From contig JAJEKV010000017.1 in assembly GCA_021234155.1 (NCBI GenBank), positions 16,079,455-16,143,454 on the forward strand: 64,000 bases of DNA, given 5' to 3'. A program made the translations under genes and the position numbers. A model generated the notes under the pieces. It was given only the letters and a program-made list of their open reading frames with translations, was not told the origin of the DNA and searched no databases. Shown one piece after another: positions 1 through 11,217 of the stretch; the first letter of the stretch is position 1; each line of letters starts with the position of its first letter. Source of the DNA: Isoetes taiwanensis. Lineage: Eukaryota; Streptophyta; Lycopodiopsida; Isoetales; Isoetaceae.

Positions 1-152
<152 letters not shown>

Positions 153-1700
153 TATTAGGAATGCCGGATCTGCTAGCAGAAACAGAAAAATGCCCTCCAA
201 CCTTCCGTTTCTTAACTGTTGCAAATCCCATTTCTTAAAAAACACCAAGGAGGCCCCAGGAAATAGTCCCTCTTTTTTTTTTCAAAGTCTCTGTTTAACC
301 TCACCCTTGTTTGTCCCAAATGCCAACTGTACCATGGGTTCCATTGCCATGTCACCGCTCTTTTATTTTTTTCTCTTTTCGCATGCCCCTCTTTGTGGTT
401 TGGTGGCCAGTCCTTGGATTAGCAATTAGGAGGTATTGTGTTCATGTCTCTCTTAGAACATTTAGGGGGATCATCGTATATTCCTCCAAGATGCTGCCAT
501 GTGTTATGACGTAATAGAAATACTTACTATCTGTCTATCTACCCACCCTAAAATGTCAATCTTGTGATCGATCATAGAGTCTCGACATCCCATCCTAGAA
601 TGTCGCTCTTGTGATATCAATCCCACAGTCGCAATGTTGCATTTTGAACGTAGCTACACTAGAATTGACGATCTTATAGGCCGAATTTGCTGCATCGTCG
701 AATTATTCGAGACTAAAGCCATTCCAATGCAATGCCAGTGGAACGCTGGCTATATCTTGTTTTACTATAATCTCCAATTTGATAACCATTTCCACCGCAC
801 ACATCAGCCTTCTTGCTCCACCAGACGTCATTAGCCTTCCCTATATTGAAGTTGTAGAATCGTGTAGGACTCCCGTCGAATCATGTGTTTCCAATATCTT
901 GGTTACGTGTTTAACTCAAAGCCCAAAGATGGTCAATATCATATCAGACTCGTCTAGACATCGGGCCAAATTTTGATAGTCTAACCTTCATATTTGCCAT
1001 AACATTCAATAAGTACCATTGAAGACAATTCATCAATCAAGCTAGTATATTCCTAGAACTCATGAAGGACACACCCTCATAATAATATGCCCTCTCTTTA
1101 TGCTGATCCATGTCTATCTTTCTTGAACCTATTTCTATTGCATTTTGCATATGTTAATTATCATATTATGCTACATATATTTAGGTGGACCCTTCAAAGG
1201 TGTTAAGGCTTAGAACAAGATTTTCATATTTTACTATACAACCGATACTTTTCCTTAAAATCATTTGGCCATTTAGCATTAAACTCCTAAACACCTATAT
1301 AAAGTATTTGGAAGATGAAGTTAGCTTAAAATAACAATAACAAAAAAGACAAATGGGCGAATTTCTACCCATTGGTCGAATGGTGAACCAATATATGGTG
1401 ATGATTCTACTCTAGGAAAGCTTGGCCTATTTTTTGACACGTATGAGCTCCTAAAGAGGTCTTTGGTGGCCAAAAATTGCCCGATTGTTTTCTTTTGGGG
1501 CCTCCAAGCCATTCTCCTATCTAACGAGACAACAAAAGTATAAGAGTTCTTGCATTGTACCTACAAAGGCCTTATAAAGACTATGAAAGAGAGAGACTTG
1601 AATTAAATTGAATTGAGCGATGCTCATAAAAGTAGATAAACTTTTGTTGTTCAAAAATGGGGTTGGCTTATAACCGATATCAGTCACTTTACCATATAGG
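153..1700. other. Non-coding stretch, no gene recognised
   Basis: AT-rich sequence with only short open frames, none with a recognisable domain, start context or splice pattern. Nothing further of mitochondrial origin was recognised after the cox1 fragment. Confidence 0.5.
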
Positions 1701-1715
1701 TATCAAACTTATTAG

Positions 1716-1752
1716 TTTTTTTTCTTAAAAGACGAAAGTTTTATTGATCAAA
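1716..1752 (-). other. Antisense poly(A)-like tail of a retroelement
   Basis: A run of eight T is followed on the plus strand by TTTTATTGATCAAAAG. On the minus strand this ends in a poly(A), a common 3' end of plant non-LTR elements. It may be the 3' end of the LINE whose coding remains lie at 2.85-5.34 kb on the same strand, but about 1.1 kb of unrecognised sequence separates them, so it could also be a separate fragment. Confidence 0.3.
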
Positions 1753-2249
1753 AGCAAAGTACATGAAAATAAAACTTTATATTGTAAAACAAATCGGAAT
1801 AGGGCCTCAAGCGCAATGCAGTTGCCCTATAAGAGAAGCCTAAGGATATGAATTAATCTGGAGATACTGGATCTAAATACGATCCCTGGCCTCTGCCTTA
1901 ATAGAAGAGCACTTATAAGCCATTATTATTTTGGTTTGGGCACAAGAGACAAAATATCATGCAGAGAATGCATTAAAAATGTGAACTCTCTGTTGTTCCC
2001 AAATGGACTACAAGAGCCAACAAGAACCAAGATGAAATACCTTCTTAGCTAAGGGCTACATATCAGGGTAGGATGAAATACCTTCTTAATTCTCTGCAAT
2101 TTTCTCCCAAAGTGATATATCCCAACTAAACAAAAGATATAGAGTCTAAAACTCATTCTATGACATGATATGGCCATCATTATACCAAGCCTAGATTGAA
2201 ATGATGCCTGCTTGGGTCCACCGTCATTGTGTAAGAGGATGGATTGATG

Positions 2250-2297
2250 AAGCTGGGAGGGGGGAAGAGGAGGGGGAGGGGGAGGGGAGAGAGCAGG
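2250..2297 (+). repeat. G-rich purine tract
   Basis: An almost pure G/A tract with at least four runs of three or more G within about 45 bases. By composition it could form a G-quadruplex. No gene lies close enough to assign it a regulatory role. Confidence 0.5.
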
Positions 2298-2849
2298 GTG
2301 CCGATATATCTATCTGAGGGTAGTAGTGCCCACCACCACGACATATCTAGCATAACATGAATGGAAGGAGATGGCAGGAATCGTACCTATACTGCTGCCC
2401 ATGCATCCAACAACCCCCGCAAAAAAGGCGAGGCGTATAGGAATGTCTCCAGGGGTGAAATAGTGCCCATGGTAAAAGCAAGGGGTGTCATCTTGTAGAA
2501 CCTGTCAAAACCACGTGTGTTAATGGGACGGGGCAGTTTTTTATCCTTTTCTGTATGTATACTAGGGTGATATCGGTTTTTTGATGTTTTTTTGGTTATA
2601 AAACCATACGGAAAGGGGTCAAATTTGCCTATCAGAAACACGTATACTAGGGGTTTTTCGGCTACCCTATGCACGCAGGTGGCATATCCCGTATAAAGAA
2701 GATGGATCCCTCCGGGGTAAAAGGGGTGTACGAATACCTTGCCAAGTGGGATGCAATGAGGAAGCGACTACTTGAGAAGATGTAGATCTGTAGAGGTATC
2801 CTCCTCATTAAAAAGCCTCCAAATGAATTTTTACTTTAAAGTAAGAAGT

Positions 2850-5340
2850 CAATCATATCCAGACCATCTGTCCACTGAGGAAAGGACACACTTGGATGAG
2901 GTTACCCTGATCACTGCACCTGCTTCTGTACCCCCCAAGAGGAAGTTTCTAACGATAACTATGAGTTCTTGCACCTTAGTTTGTGGAGCTAGCAAGCAAG
3001 ATGCCATAGATACAGATGCGCTCCTAACACAGACTTGGCCACAGTAATGCCGCCTACAAGTGACGACTTTGTAGTGTTCCACCAAAATAGTTGCTTCTTT
3101 AACCCTTTGATGATCTCTTCCCATGCTCTCACACTGACATGAACTCCAACCAAAATACCAAGCAATTTGGTGGATTGCCCATGAACAAGCACCTTCCATG
3201 TAAAAGCAAGCACAGATGATGGTGTTGGAGTGTCCAAAGTTCAAAGGACAGTGCATTTCTGCCAGCCAACAAGCACGTCAGATGTTAGAGTATCTAGAAG
3301 CAACTTTACCGTATCCAAATTCTCTAAAGAAGCGACAAAGAACAAAAATATGACATCTGCATATCGATTGCGCACTTCTTGTGAGTGATCTTCCATAGCC
3401 AAACCCCTCAGAAGCCCCTCCGTTATGGTAACCAAAAACAAATGCGAGAGAACTTCAGCTACGACAATGAAGAGAAGGGGGAACAATGGGCATCCGTGCC
3501 GAATGCCATGACCAATTGAAAAGATCTCTGATAGCTCACCATGGATAAGAATACTGGCCCGAGTAGAGACATGCAGCTTCATAACATCTGATGTGAAATG
3601 TAGCTTGAGCAAACACATATGCATGAAATTCCAATTAATGCTATCGTAAGCTTTAGCAAAATCAAGCTTAAAATGTACGATAGGAGATTTTGCCGATGCA
3701 CCCAATAGATCCCCACAGCCACATTGTTAAGAATGCACCTTCTAGGAAGGAACCCAAATTGGGTAGTGGAGATAGACTCAGCAAGAATGAATTTCAACGG
3801 TCAAAATTTTATAAACAGATGACAATAATGTGATTGGTCTGAGGAATCACTAAGATGTCATCTGTATGAGGATTCTGAGGGCTCTAGACTGACGGAAGTC
3901 ACAAAATGCATCAAACACGTCTGGTTACAACCACTTCTAATAATTCTAAAAGTACTTAATAGGTATGTCATCAAGCCCAGACACTTATCTTTTGCGAGCA
4001 AAGGATGCTGCCTTCAAATCACCTACAGTGATGTCTGCCTCTATTGATGAACGCTGCTCATCAGAAATGATAGTGGAGATCTTTGACAAAACAACTTCTC
4101 TCACTTCTATCTGGAAGGGTAAATTTCTTTCAGCAAAGAAACTCTAGAAATGACCATGAAGGTGCGGCTTAAGATCTGTAGGCTCTGACAATACTGAATC
4201 GTCTAACAATTCTAATGAGAACATGATAGAGGTCATGTGCCCATGTGATGCCTCTTTGTTGTCCGACAGAAAGAACTGGTACATCGATCACCCTCAAGAA
4301 ACCACTGTAGCCTGCCCTTAATCTTGACATGTTGGATTTGATCTTCCTCCAAGGCTTTAATTTGTGTTAATATATCTCTTTTTTGGATTCCAAATAAGAG
4401 TTCCTGCCGAGAAAGAAGGAGGTCACGATACAAGATATCCAATGCAGCATGACTTGCAATCACAGATAGTCGACCTTGCTCCTTAGTAAACTATTTCATT
4501 GCTGCAATTGCATCTACAACTCTTATAATACCTCGACGTCGATCAAAGGAGCTGACCAAATGCCACAACAAGCATCCTGGAAACCCTCATCCGTCAACAA
4601 CTTTATATTTAAACGAAACATGTGCAACTTACATGGCATTGCAATACCGGCAAATCTGAAAGAAGCTGTGGATGATGATCCGAAATTGAGTTGTCATAGA
4701 GGCAGACCGAAAGAGTCCTGGAAATGCCAATGCAGCCCCACAATTCCAATAAATCCTGTTAAGATGGGAGCTTTGACGACCACTATCAGTACAACCATTA
4801 CACCGAGCGAAACCTCCCACGCCTTCTACCTCAGATATATTACAATCGTGAAGAAGACGGTGCCAATGTTGGCCCTCACGCAAGTGGCTCCTAACCGATC
4901 GGCCTCCACTTCCACCATGTTAAAATCCCCCCACAAGCAGCCAGGACATATGTTGACCTATAATAAGAATCTAAGACTGCAAAGAGGCCCATAAAGAAGC
5001 TATCTTATGGGCTCTATTATGTGCATATACATTTACCGAACCATATTGAACCCCATGTTCAGACCACAAGATAATAGCCCATCTGCCAAACGGTCGACCT
5101 GCGTAGCAGTAACCTAGAGGGAAGGAGCTTAGGCTATGACTACACTAACACTAGAAGAGTCTGCAGCTGCAATCAAGACATTGAATCATCGGCCAATATG
5201 TCTGCCAACCTCGAGACATCGCCCTTGCGACACTTATGTTCTTGCATACACATAAATTGAACATTCACCTTAGACAGGCAAAAAGAGATGTGACTCCTCT
5301 TTAGGGATGAGGAGACCCCCGAACATTTCTTGAGACTAAC
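2850..5340 (-). mobile_element. L1-type LINE, degenerate
   Basis: Reading on the minus strand from high to low coordinates, remnants appear in the order expected for a plant L1 second ORF. Endonuclease remnants are at about 5340-4800, with a QEH-like segment, then NVYAHNRAHK and a WLLVG-F segment. A linker at 4463-4233 contains LQWFLEGDR and KRHHMG. Reverse transcriptase is at 3797-3241, with TTQFGFLPRRCILNN, LDFAKAYDSIN and GIRHGCPLFPLLF. The C-terminal part, including an RNFLLGG segment, follows at about 3237-2850. All parts carry frameshifts and stops. The catalytic YADD box reads YADV at 3363-3352. The element is inactive; its exact ends and target-site duplication were not found. Confidence 0.85.
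3241..3797 (-). pseudogene. LINE reverse transcriptase domain
   Basis: This is the RVT_1-type RT core of the L1-like element, copied from two overlapping frames with a frameshift near 3.6-3.7 kb. Visible blocks are the fingers motif QFGFLPRRCILNN, motif A with LDFAKAYDSIN (catalytic Asp present), motif B with GIRHGCPLFPLLF, and motif C as YADVIFLF. Loss of the second Asp of motif C would abolish catalysis even without the frameshifts. In a working element this enzyme would carry out target-primed reverse transcription using the endonuclease encoded upstream. Confidence 0.85.
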
Positions 5341-5399
5341 TGCAAGCAGAAGAGGGTTGCAGCAATGCTAAGAGGTTAAGGCACACAAAGGAAACCCTT

Positions 5400-7280
5400 C
5401 CCTATTCGTCAAAGTACGGCGTAGCTAAGCTATTGCTAGCTAAGCTTGTATCTTCGCAATCCAGCCTATGAACGACGCCTACCACCAAAGGGGGTCAGAA
5501 TGGTCAGGCCCTTCCTTTGCATCAAATCGGCTGCATCAGTATCCAAATCTTAGATAAAAAAGGAGGGCTACGAACTCTTCAACGAGCCCAACCACGCCCA
5601 AAACAAACACTGGATCAAGAGCTATAATCAGAAGACTGAAGCAAAAACCTTAGGCGCCTCATATTTCCCTTCGAAAAGAAGTTGCGCACCTCAAGCCTCA
5701 TTATTAGTATCACGATTATTTATGAGTAGTAAAAAATTTCCACTTATGGAGAATATTCCTTATGTGAGTCTCAGCAATCCATTTTATGTAACAGAGAAAT
5801 ATGTGCAAAAAATGCTATATACATACCTAGATCCACATAGTCCAAAATACATATTAAGAACCTCAAGTCAATATGTTTAGATTGCTCTAGAAAAGACAAT
5901 GGTAGTGAAAGGTGGAAAACAAATAGATCCATAACGTTATAAACACATGAAAATATATACATGTAGAAAAAAGTTCAAAAAGAAAATTGTTGTGATGCCA
6001 ACTTAATGACCAAAGAATAGAGTTTTGAAGAGAAAAGCTGCATATTTGCATCACCATGGAAAAAAAATAGGTGTTAGTTTGAAGAAAACATATTGATTAT
6101 GGTGATATTTTATGCTCTCCCCGTGATGACACTTATTGAAATATTATTAGACCTAGGAAGTCCCCCTAAATTTTTGGTTCTCACCTTTTGTGCCATGTGT
6201 ACGACAAGGATTGAGTAATTTTTAATGGTTCGGATTTGGCTGAAAATGTACAAAAGAAAGGGACGTGAATGCAAAACTAGCTTTTTGTGCCCATTCGTGA
6301 TTGCTTCCTGCTTGTGAGCATATTTGGTACAGATTCGGTCCATCAATGCTGTATACGATGTTTTCTTTTGTTTTTAGATCATATGATGATGATAATTGTG
6401 AGAGTGAATAATTTTTTATTTGTGAATGTGATGATGAAATTTCTTTAAAATAGATCTTGTCTGTGTGTTTGGAGGCCAGTTTCTAACATGGGTTTACCTG
6501 GAAGGAAATCCAAATATTAATAAATCTGTGATGCATCTGAGATGAATGCGAAATATTACCCGCTTGAGGAAGAATGAGAGCAAATAAAAAATCTAATCTA
6601 GAATAAACAAAATATGTGTCTTGTTGAGTCTGTGAGTATTTATTACTGTGATACGAAATGTAAATGGAATGAGCAAAGAATCAGAGATAAAATGGAACCA
6701 GCAAAGAATCAGAGCTCCAATGTGTTGCTCTGTTAATCTCTGCATATAAAAGAATAAATCTAATTCTTGCTGCAAATCCATCATGGATGATGCCAGAACC
6801 ACCATATCCGACATGTTGTTCTGTTGTAAACCATAAATAAGAAATTAGGAAGTCTTGCCAGTGCTCAGATTTGTCGATTCTCTGCTAGAAGACTACCCTC
6901 TGCTTGAAGATTTAACCTGAAAAGAATCAGAGATGTGAAGAGATTCGATTTGGCCAGGCCATTGCCGGTCTGCCATGCCGTGATCATTAGAAGGAGGAGA
7001 CGAATCCTTGCACTAGCCGCTGCCCTAAAACAGGTCATGCTCTATTCTGATATTTTATTTGTTTAAATTAAACCTAACTAGTATTAATTTAAAAATGTCC
7101 TAGAAGGCCATAAATTGATATTTAGGTTCCCCTATTACATATAAAGAAAAAAAAACAAAGAGGAAGAGTTAATAACATGTTAACGTAATGCCATGGCAGG
7201 TTGCAATCTTAGAGGGCTATACTAAGTTGGGTTTATTGTTGATAAGTTGGGCAATAATAGCGTGAAGAATAATTATTTTT
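5400..7280. other. Non-coding stretch, no gene recognised
   Basis: AT-rich sequence between the LINE and the gypsy element. Open frames are short, without recognisable motifs or splice structure. The 5' LTR of the gypsy element at 7.3-10.4 kb was looked for here by comparison with its 3' LTR and was not found. Confidence 0.5.
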
Positions 7281-7487
7281 TGTTAACCATTGCTCTCGAA
7301 CTTAAGTTCGGTGCTTGGGGTTTTGCAGCCAACATATCTTTTGGGGAACATTGCGAGAAATAAATAATGGGTAATCATGTTGATGAGGAAAGGAAAATAA
7401 GAATTCTTGATTTGCCTTAAAGAATTAAAAACTTGAAGATAATACTGGGTAAAAGTTGTAGTTAACTGCAATAGCCAAGGTGTATGG

Positions 7488-8505
7488 ATGAATTGGGGCC
7501 TTGACGAAGAAAGACGAAAGAAGAGTATAGCTAGACAAGAGGCTGAATGTATTGCTAGACTAGAGCTTAGAGAGCAAAAAAGAAAGATATTAACAGAGCA
7601 GGTCTTGGAAGAAGAAAGACTATTAATAGAGCACGGGTATAGCAGTAGCAACACAATTCCTTCAAGTTCTGGGGATAGTAATGAGGAAGAGAGTACCTTT
7701 GGGATCTCTAATACTAACACACTCCTTCCAATGGCACAAAAAACCTCAAAAATGAAATATCCTACTTTTTTCACCCATTAAGGAAAGGGAATGTTGACTC
7801 CCATGTACAATCCTTCTTAACTATTAGTGAAGCAAATCAAGAAGATGGGAATGCTGAGAGATTGAGATTGTTTGGAGCAACATTAGAGGATGGAGCTATG
7901 GAGTGGTATCGAACCACAAGGAGTGTTTCACCTCTCGCTACATGGGAGGATTTGAGAAAAGCAATGTTAAAGACCTTCAGACCTAATGCATTTCAAGAAA
8001 GGATAAATGATGCACTAACGTATTTAAGAAATTACCTAACGAAAGTTTGCAAAGCTATATGTTAAGGTTCTGAGGATTGGTTGCAAAAAGAGAGCACACA
8101 CCATCAGTTGATGATCGGGTTAGATATTTCATTAATGGTTTACCTCCCGATTTAGGCTTTTTTACGAAGGGACAAACACCTACTGATGTAGAAAGTGCTA
8201 TAAAAATCGCAGCTAGTTGGGAACAAGCAAAGCTAATAATGGCATGACATTATAATCCGGGATTGATCATGCCTTCAGTATTTGGGGGTATAGCGATAAA
8301 GAACCCTTTGGAAACACCTCTAGCTAGTTCTCAATTAGAAATTATGGGAATGCTACCTAGTGACTTGGGAACAATAGATTACAGCAAGATGGCAACCTTA
8401 GGGAGTGTTGCCCCCATGCCTACAACCAAAGCAGAAGACGAAGTAGACCAAAAGTTAGAAAAAGTGGTGGAAACTCTTACCAATAAAATGAATGAAATGC
8501 AACTA
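7488..8505 (+). pseudogene. gag: gypsy gag
   Basis: The first frame encodes a charged helical segment (EERRKKSIARQEAE, LELREQKRK), then KMKYPTFF, the usual start of the retrotransposon gag core. After a frameshift near 7780 the core continues with FGATLEDGAMEWY and WEDLRKAMLKTFRP. A further break near 8063 is followed by a segment resembling DDRVRYFINGLPPDL and a trailing Thr/Lys-rich part. No CCHC knuckle was seen. Gag would form the particle that packages element RNA. The last dozen codons of the final open frame come from the inverted LTR scrap, so they are not true gag. Confidence 0.75.
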
Positions 8506-8507
8506 AA

Positions 8508-8650
8508 TTGGGTTAAGGGTATTGCAATGTTTCCATTATAGCTGTAGACGAACGCGTCCTATCATGAATGCCTATATGCCCATTTTCCCCTCTAGTATGC
8601 ATCTAACCCAATCCTTTATATGATCCCTGTCGGATCGAAGACTCGTGATA
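8508..8650 (-). repeat. Inverted LTR fragment inside the gypsy element
   Basis: The reverse complement of this segment matches 9950-10095 at high identity, including TCTTCGATCCGACAG, ATGGGCATATAGGCAT and GATAGGACG. The right-hand copy is the start of the 3' LTR. The reversed copy joins the gag end directly to the integrase zinc finger, so it marks the deletion junction that removed protease, RT and RNase H. Confidence 0.8.
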
Positions 8651-8654
8651 CACA

Positions 8655-9590
8655 TAACAGTCCTATAGTGGGGCATGCCGGATTAAAGAAGACGTATTTT
8701 AAGATCTGCTGCAGCTATTTTTGGCGAGGAATGAAGAAGCACATTGCCCGATATATTAAGCAATGTCAGATATGTCAATAAACAAAGGCGGAACAATTGC
8801 GGATTCCAGCAGAATTACAAACCTTAGAGGTTCCTAATGCAAAGTGGAAAGTTATTACCATGGATCTCATCGTGGAACTTCGGCGCACTCTAAGGGGCTT
8901 TGATGCATTGATGGTTGTGGTCGACAAGCTCTCCAAAATGGTGCATTTTTTGTCATGTCGTACCACATATACTGCATTAGACACCGCCTTATTATTCACG
9001 AGAGAGATATTTCGTCTCCATGGGATGGCCCGTACCTTTATATCAAACCGGGATCCTAAGTTTGTTAGTGCATTTCTTTAGCACTATTCAAACTAAGCTT
9101 GCCATAACTTACCAACTGCAGACGGATGGCCAAACCGAGCATACCAATCACATAATAGAAGATATGCTACGTAATTATGTCTAGAACAAGCAATCCCAAT
9201 GACAAATTACATCCATTTGGTGGGGTTTGCATATAATAGTACTAAACAGGAGTCTTCAAGGACGTCTTTTATGATCAACTATAGCTATCAATGCCTTACT
9301 CCAGATACATGGCATAATCCAGTCTCCAAAGTGGAAGTTTCTTAGCAATTACTTGCAGACATGCAAGCCTTAGTCGAAGAGGTTCGAGGCTATTGGTTCG
9401 CTACTAGAACCCGGAAAAAGAGCCTTGCCGATCGGCATCAAATACCACGAGAACTTCAAGTTGGTGATTTCGTATAGCTAAAGATTAAGGTCAAGTAGGC
9501 CAAGCTCAAAATTGGAAATTGTAAGAAGCTGGCACCTACATATGCGGGACCCTTTGAGATAACTGAAAAGATAGGCTCCCAAGCCTACCG
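8655..9590 (+). pseudogene. gypsy integrase
   Basis: The N-terminal zinc finger reads GHAGLKKTYF ... YIKQCQICQ (HHCC type). The catalytic core follows with MDLIVELRR (first Asp), VVVDKLSKMVHFL, SNRDPKFVSAF (second Asp) and QTDGQTEHTNH near 9115-9150 (the region with the Glu). Stops interrupt the frame at 8779, 9079 and later. The C-terminal region (LGDF-like, then GPFEITEKIG) leads into the chromodomain. In an active element this enzyme inserts the cDNA into the host chromosome. Here it is a relic, although the core motifs are still easy to read. Confidence 0.85.
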
Positions 9591-9591
9591 C

Positions 9592-9888
9592 TTGAATCTA
9601 CCCGCACATTTGAAGGTCCATAAAGTCTATCATGTGAGCCTTCTCACGAAGCATACACCTGATTCGGAAAAGATCCTTGATATGCCAACACTTCTGGAGA
9701 TGACGGAAGATCAGTTGGAGATTGTACCTGAGACTCTCCTTGATTCTGTATATAAGCAAACCCGCAGGACTCAAATATTGCAGTATTTTGTTAAGTGGGA
9801 ACACTTACCAACAGAGGATGCAACCTGGGTTCTTAAAGCGGATTTGGACAAGGCTTACCCAGACTTTATGCAGCAATGCCAAGGCTGA
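9592..9888 (+). pseudogene. gypsy integrase C-terminus with chromodomain
   Basis: An open segment continues the integrase. It starts with LPAHLKVHKVYHVSLL, the conserved block before the chromodomain in plant chromoviruses, and then gives a chromodomain-like segment, QILQYFVKWEHLPTEDATW. Chromodomains of this family help direct integration to heterochromatin. The aromatic positions (Y, W, W) are kept. The frame ends with TGA just before the LTR. Confidence 0.8.
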
Positions 9889-9955
9889 ACCATTCATGAT
9901 GCAATCGACTCCAACTCTAACGGTAAGCACTGCATTATGGATCCGATAGGGGTCA

Positions 9956-10414
9956 TGTGAGTCTTCGATCCGACAGTGATCATATAAGGGGTTAGGTTAG
10001 ATGCATCCTAAAGGGAAAAATGGGCATATAGGCATTTAAGATAGGACGTGTTCATCTACGGTTATAATGGGAACAATGTTATTCCTTACGCCAAGACGAA
10101 ATTCAAGCCTTAGGCATGATAGGATTTCCTTCATTCCTATTCCTTTTTCTAAGGGGTGGTTCATTCAACCACACTATTTTAATTATTTTATAGGTACTGA
10201 TGTACTGTAATTCTGCAGGCCAGTAGCATGTACTGACGTACTCCAGAAGATTCCAGGCCTCAGTCTGTGGCCATCTCTTGTTATTTAAGTGTTGTTTGTA
10301 TGTGTGCTCCTATCTAATTTTGTGATATGGTGTCTATTGTCAAGGGACTATGGTCCTAGAACAACTTTATGTAATCCTGTATTACTTGAGCAAGTAAATT
10401 TACCTTCTACAACA
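9956..10414 (+). repeat. gypsy 3' LTR
   Basis: The segment runs from about TGTGAGTC, just after a GGGG run that could be the polypurine tract, to CTTCTACAACA. It contains a TTATTTAAG box near 10282 that could serve as the LTR TATA. The 5' boundary is inferred from the polypurine tract and from the reversed copy at 8508-8650, so it is approximate. Confidence 0.6.
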
Positions 10415-10421
10415 AATTTAT

Positions 10422-10443
10422 CGCGGCGGCCAAGGCCGCCGCG
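10422..10443. repeat. 22-bp GC palindrome
   Basis: CGCGGCGGCC-AA-GGCCGCCGCG is a perfect inverted repeat with a two-base centre, eight bases after the gypsy LTR end. Such hairpins mark Helitron 3' ends, and the Helitron downstream is on the minus strand, so its 3' end would lie on this side. On the minus strand, however, the expected CTRR terminus is not present within the next 15 bases (GTAG is the nearest), so assignment to the Helitron is uncertain. Confidence 0.6.
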
Positions 10444-10727
10444 AACTTTTTCTCTCGTTCGACTCGGGGCAAAAGATGTTGGCTGTAAATATGTTCGGTG
10501 TTTGATCACGAAGAAAATTAGCATCAAGACGGAAGACGTAAGTTATGGACAGGTAAAAAATTGAATGTATAGCGCATCTTCTTGAATTAACACGCTTGAG
10601 AACATGCAGGAGTTGAACCTGCTATATTGCCATCTGTTTTGTGCCTGTAGGATAGATAGATGCTATGATCAAATACCATGGAATTCCCACTATTACACCC
10701 ACTTTCCATCTACTCTTATCGTTACCA

Positions 10728-10922
10728 CCGATGACAGTCAGTGGGTTTTGGGCCTTGGTGGGAATCACCCATTACCAACGGCTTGACCACTAGACTACCA
10801 TCGCGAGGGAAATTCTTTTCTTTTTTATTTTTTCCCGTACATCCGATGATAGTCAATGGGTTTTGGACCTGGTTGAGGGTCGCTCATTACCAATGGCTTG
10901 ACCATTAGACTATCATCGCGAT
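10728..10922. repeat. Two tandem 80-bp hairpin repeats
   Basis: Units at 10728-10806 and 10843-10922 are about 80 percent identical. Each begins with CGATGA(C/T)AGTCA(G/A)TGG and ends with the near complement CCA(C/T)TAGACTA(C/T)CATCG, so each can fold into a hairpin of about 16 bp. On the minus strand, TAGTCTA(G/A)TGG resembles a Pol III A box. They lie between the gypsy LTR and the Helitron coding region and may be part of the Helitron 3' end or a short non-autonomous element. Confidence 0.6.
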
Positions 10923-11217
10923 GCTTTTGTTTTTTTCTTCTCAAACTTCGTCTTCAGCTAATCAACAAAATACATAAGGGAAATCCCATGGTAATTGAAC
11001 AGCACCTCATCCATTTTACAGGCATAAAGTTATTTTTTTTTGTTTTCGTAGTGCCAATTCGCTCTTCATTTAACTGTTTGCTAGATTGCATGGAAAAAAC
11101 GCGTGAGGAAAATATCATAACCCTTCAACGCAAGAGAATCGATTATACGAGTCATAAAGCAATAGAAAAAGGGCAAGGACGCACCTATTTGAAAATGATT
11201 GACGTTGACATACTTTG

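Larger units (their letters stand above)
7283..10414 (+). mobile_element. Ty3/gypsy chromovirus, internally deleted
   Basis: The order is gag (7488-8505), a reversed LTR scrap (8508-8650), integrase (about 8655-9590), a C-terminal chromodomain (to 9888) and a 3' LTR (about 9956-10414, ending in CA). Protease, reverse transcriptase and RNase H are absent, so gag passes almost directly into integrase. The chromodomain places it among plant chromoviruses. Several in-frame stops and frameshifts show it is inactive. No 5' LTR was recognised. Bases after the 3' LTR end start AATTT, but without the 5' end a target duplication cannot be tested. Confidence 0.85.

Noticed and set aside
10422-10443. Confident Helitron 3' terminus
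   Set aside because: The palindrome is suitable, but CTRR does not follow at the expected distance on the minus strand.
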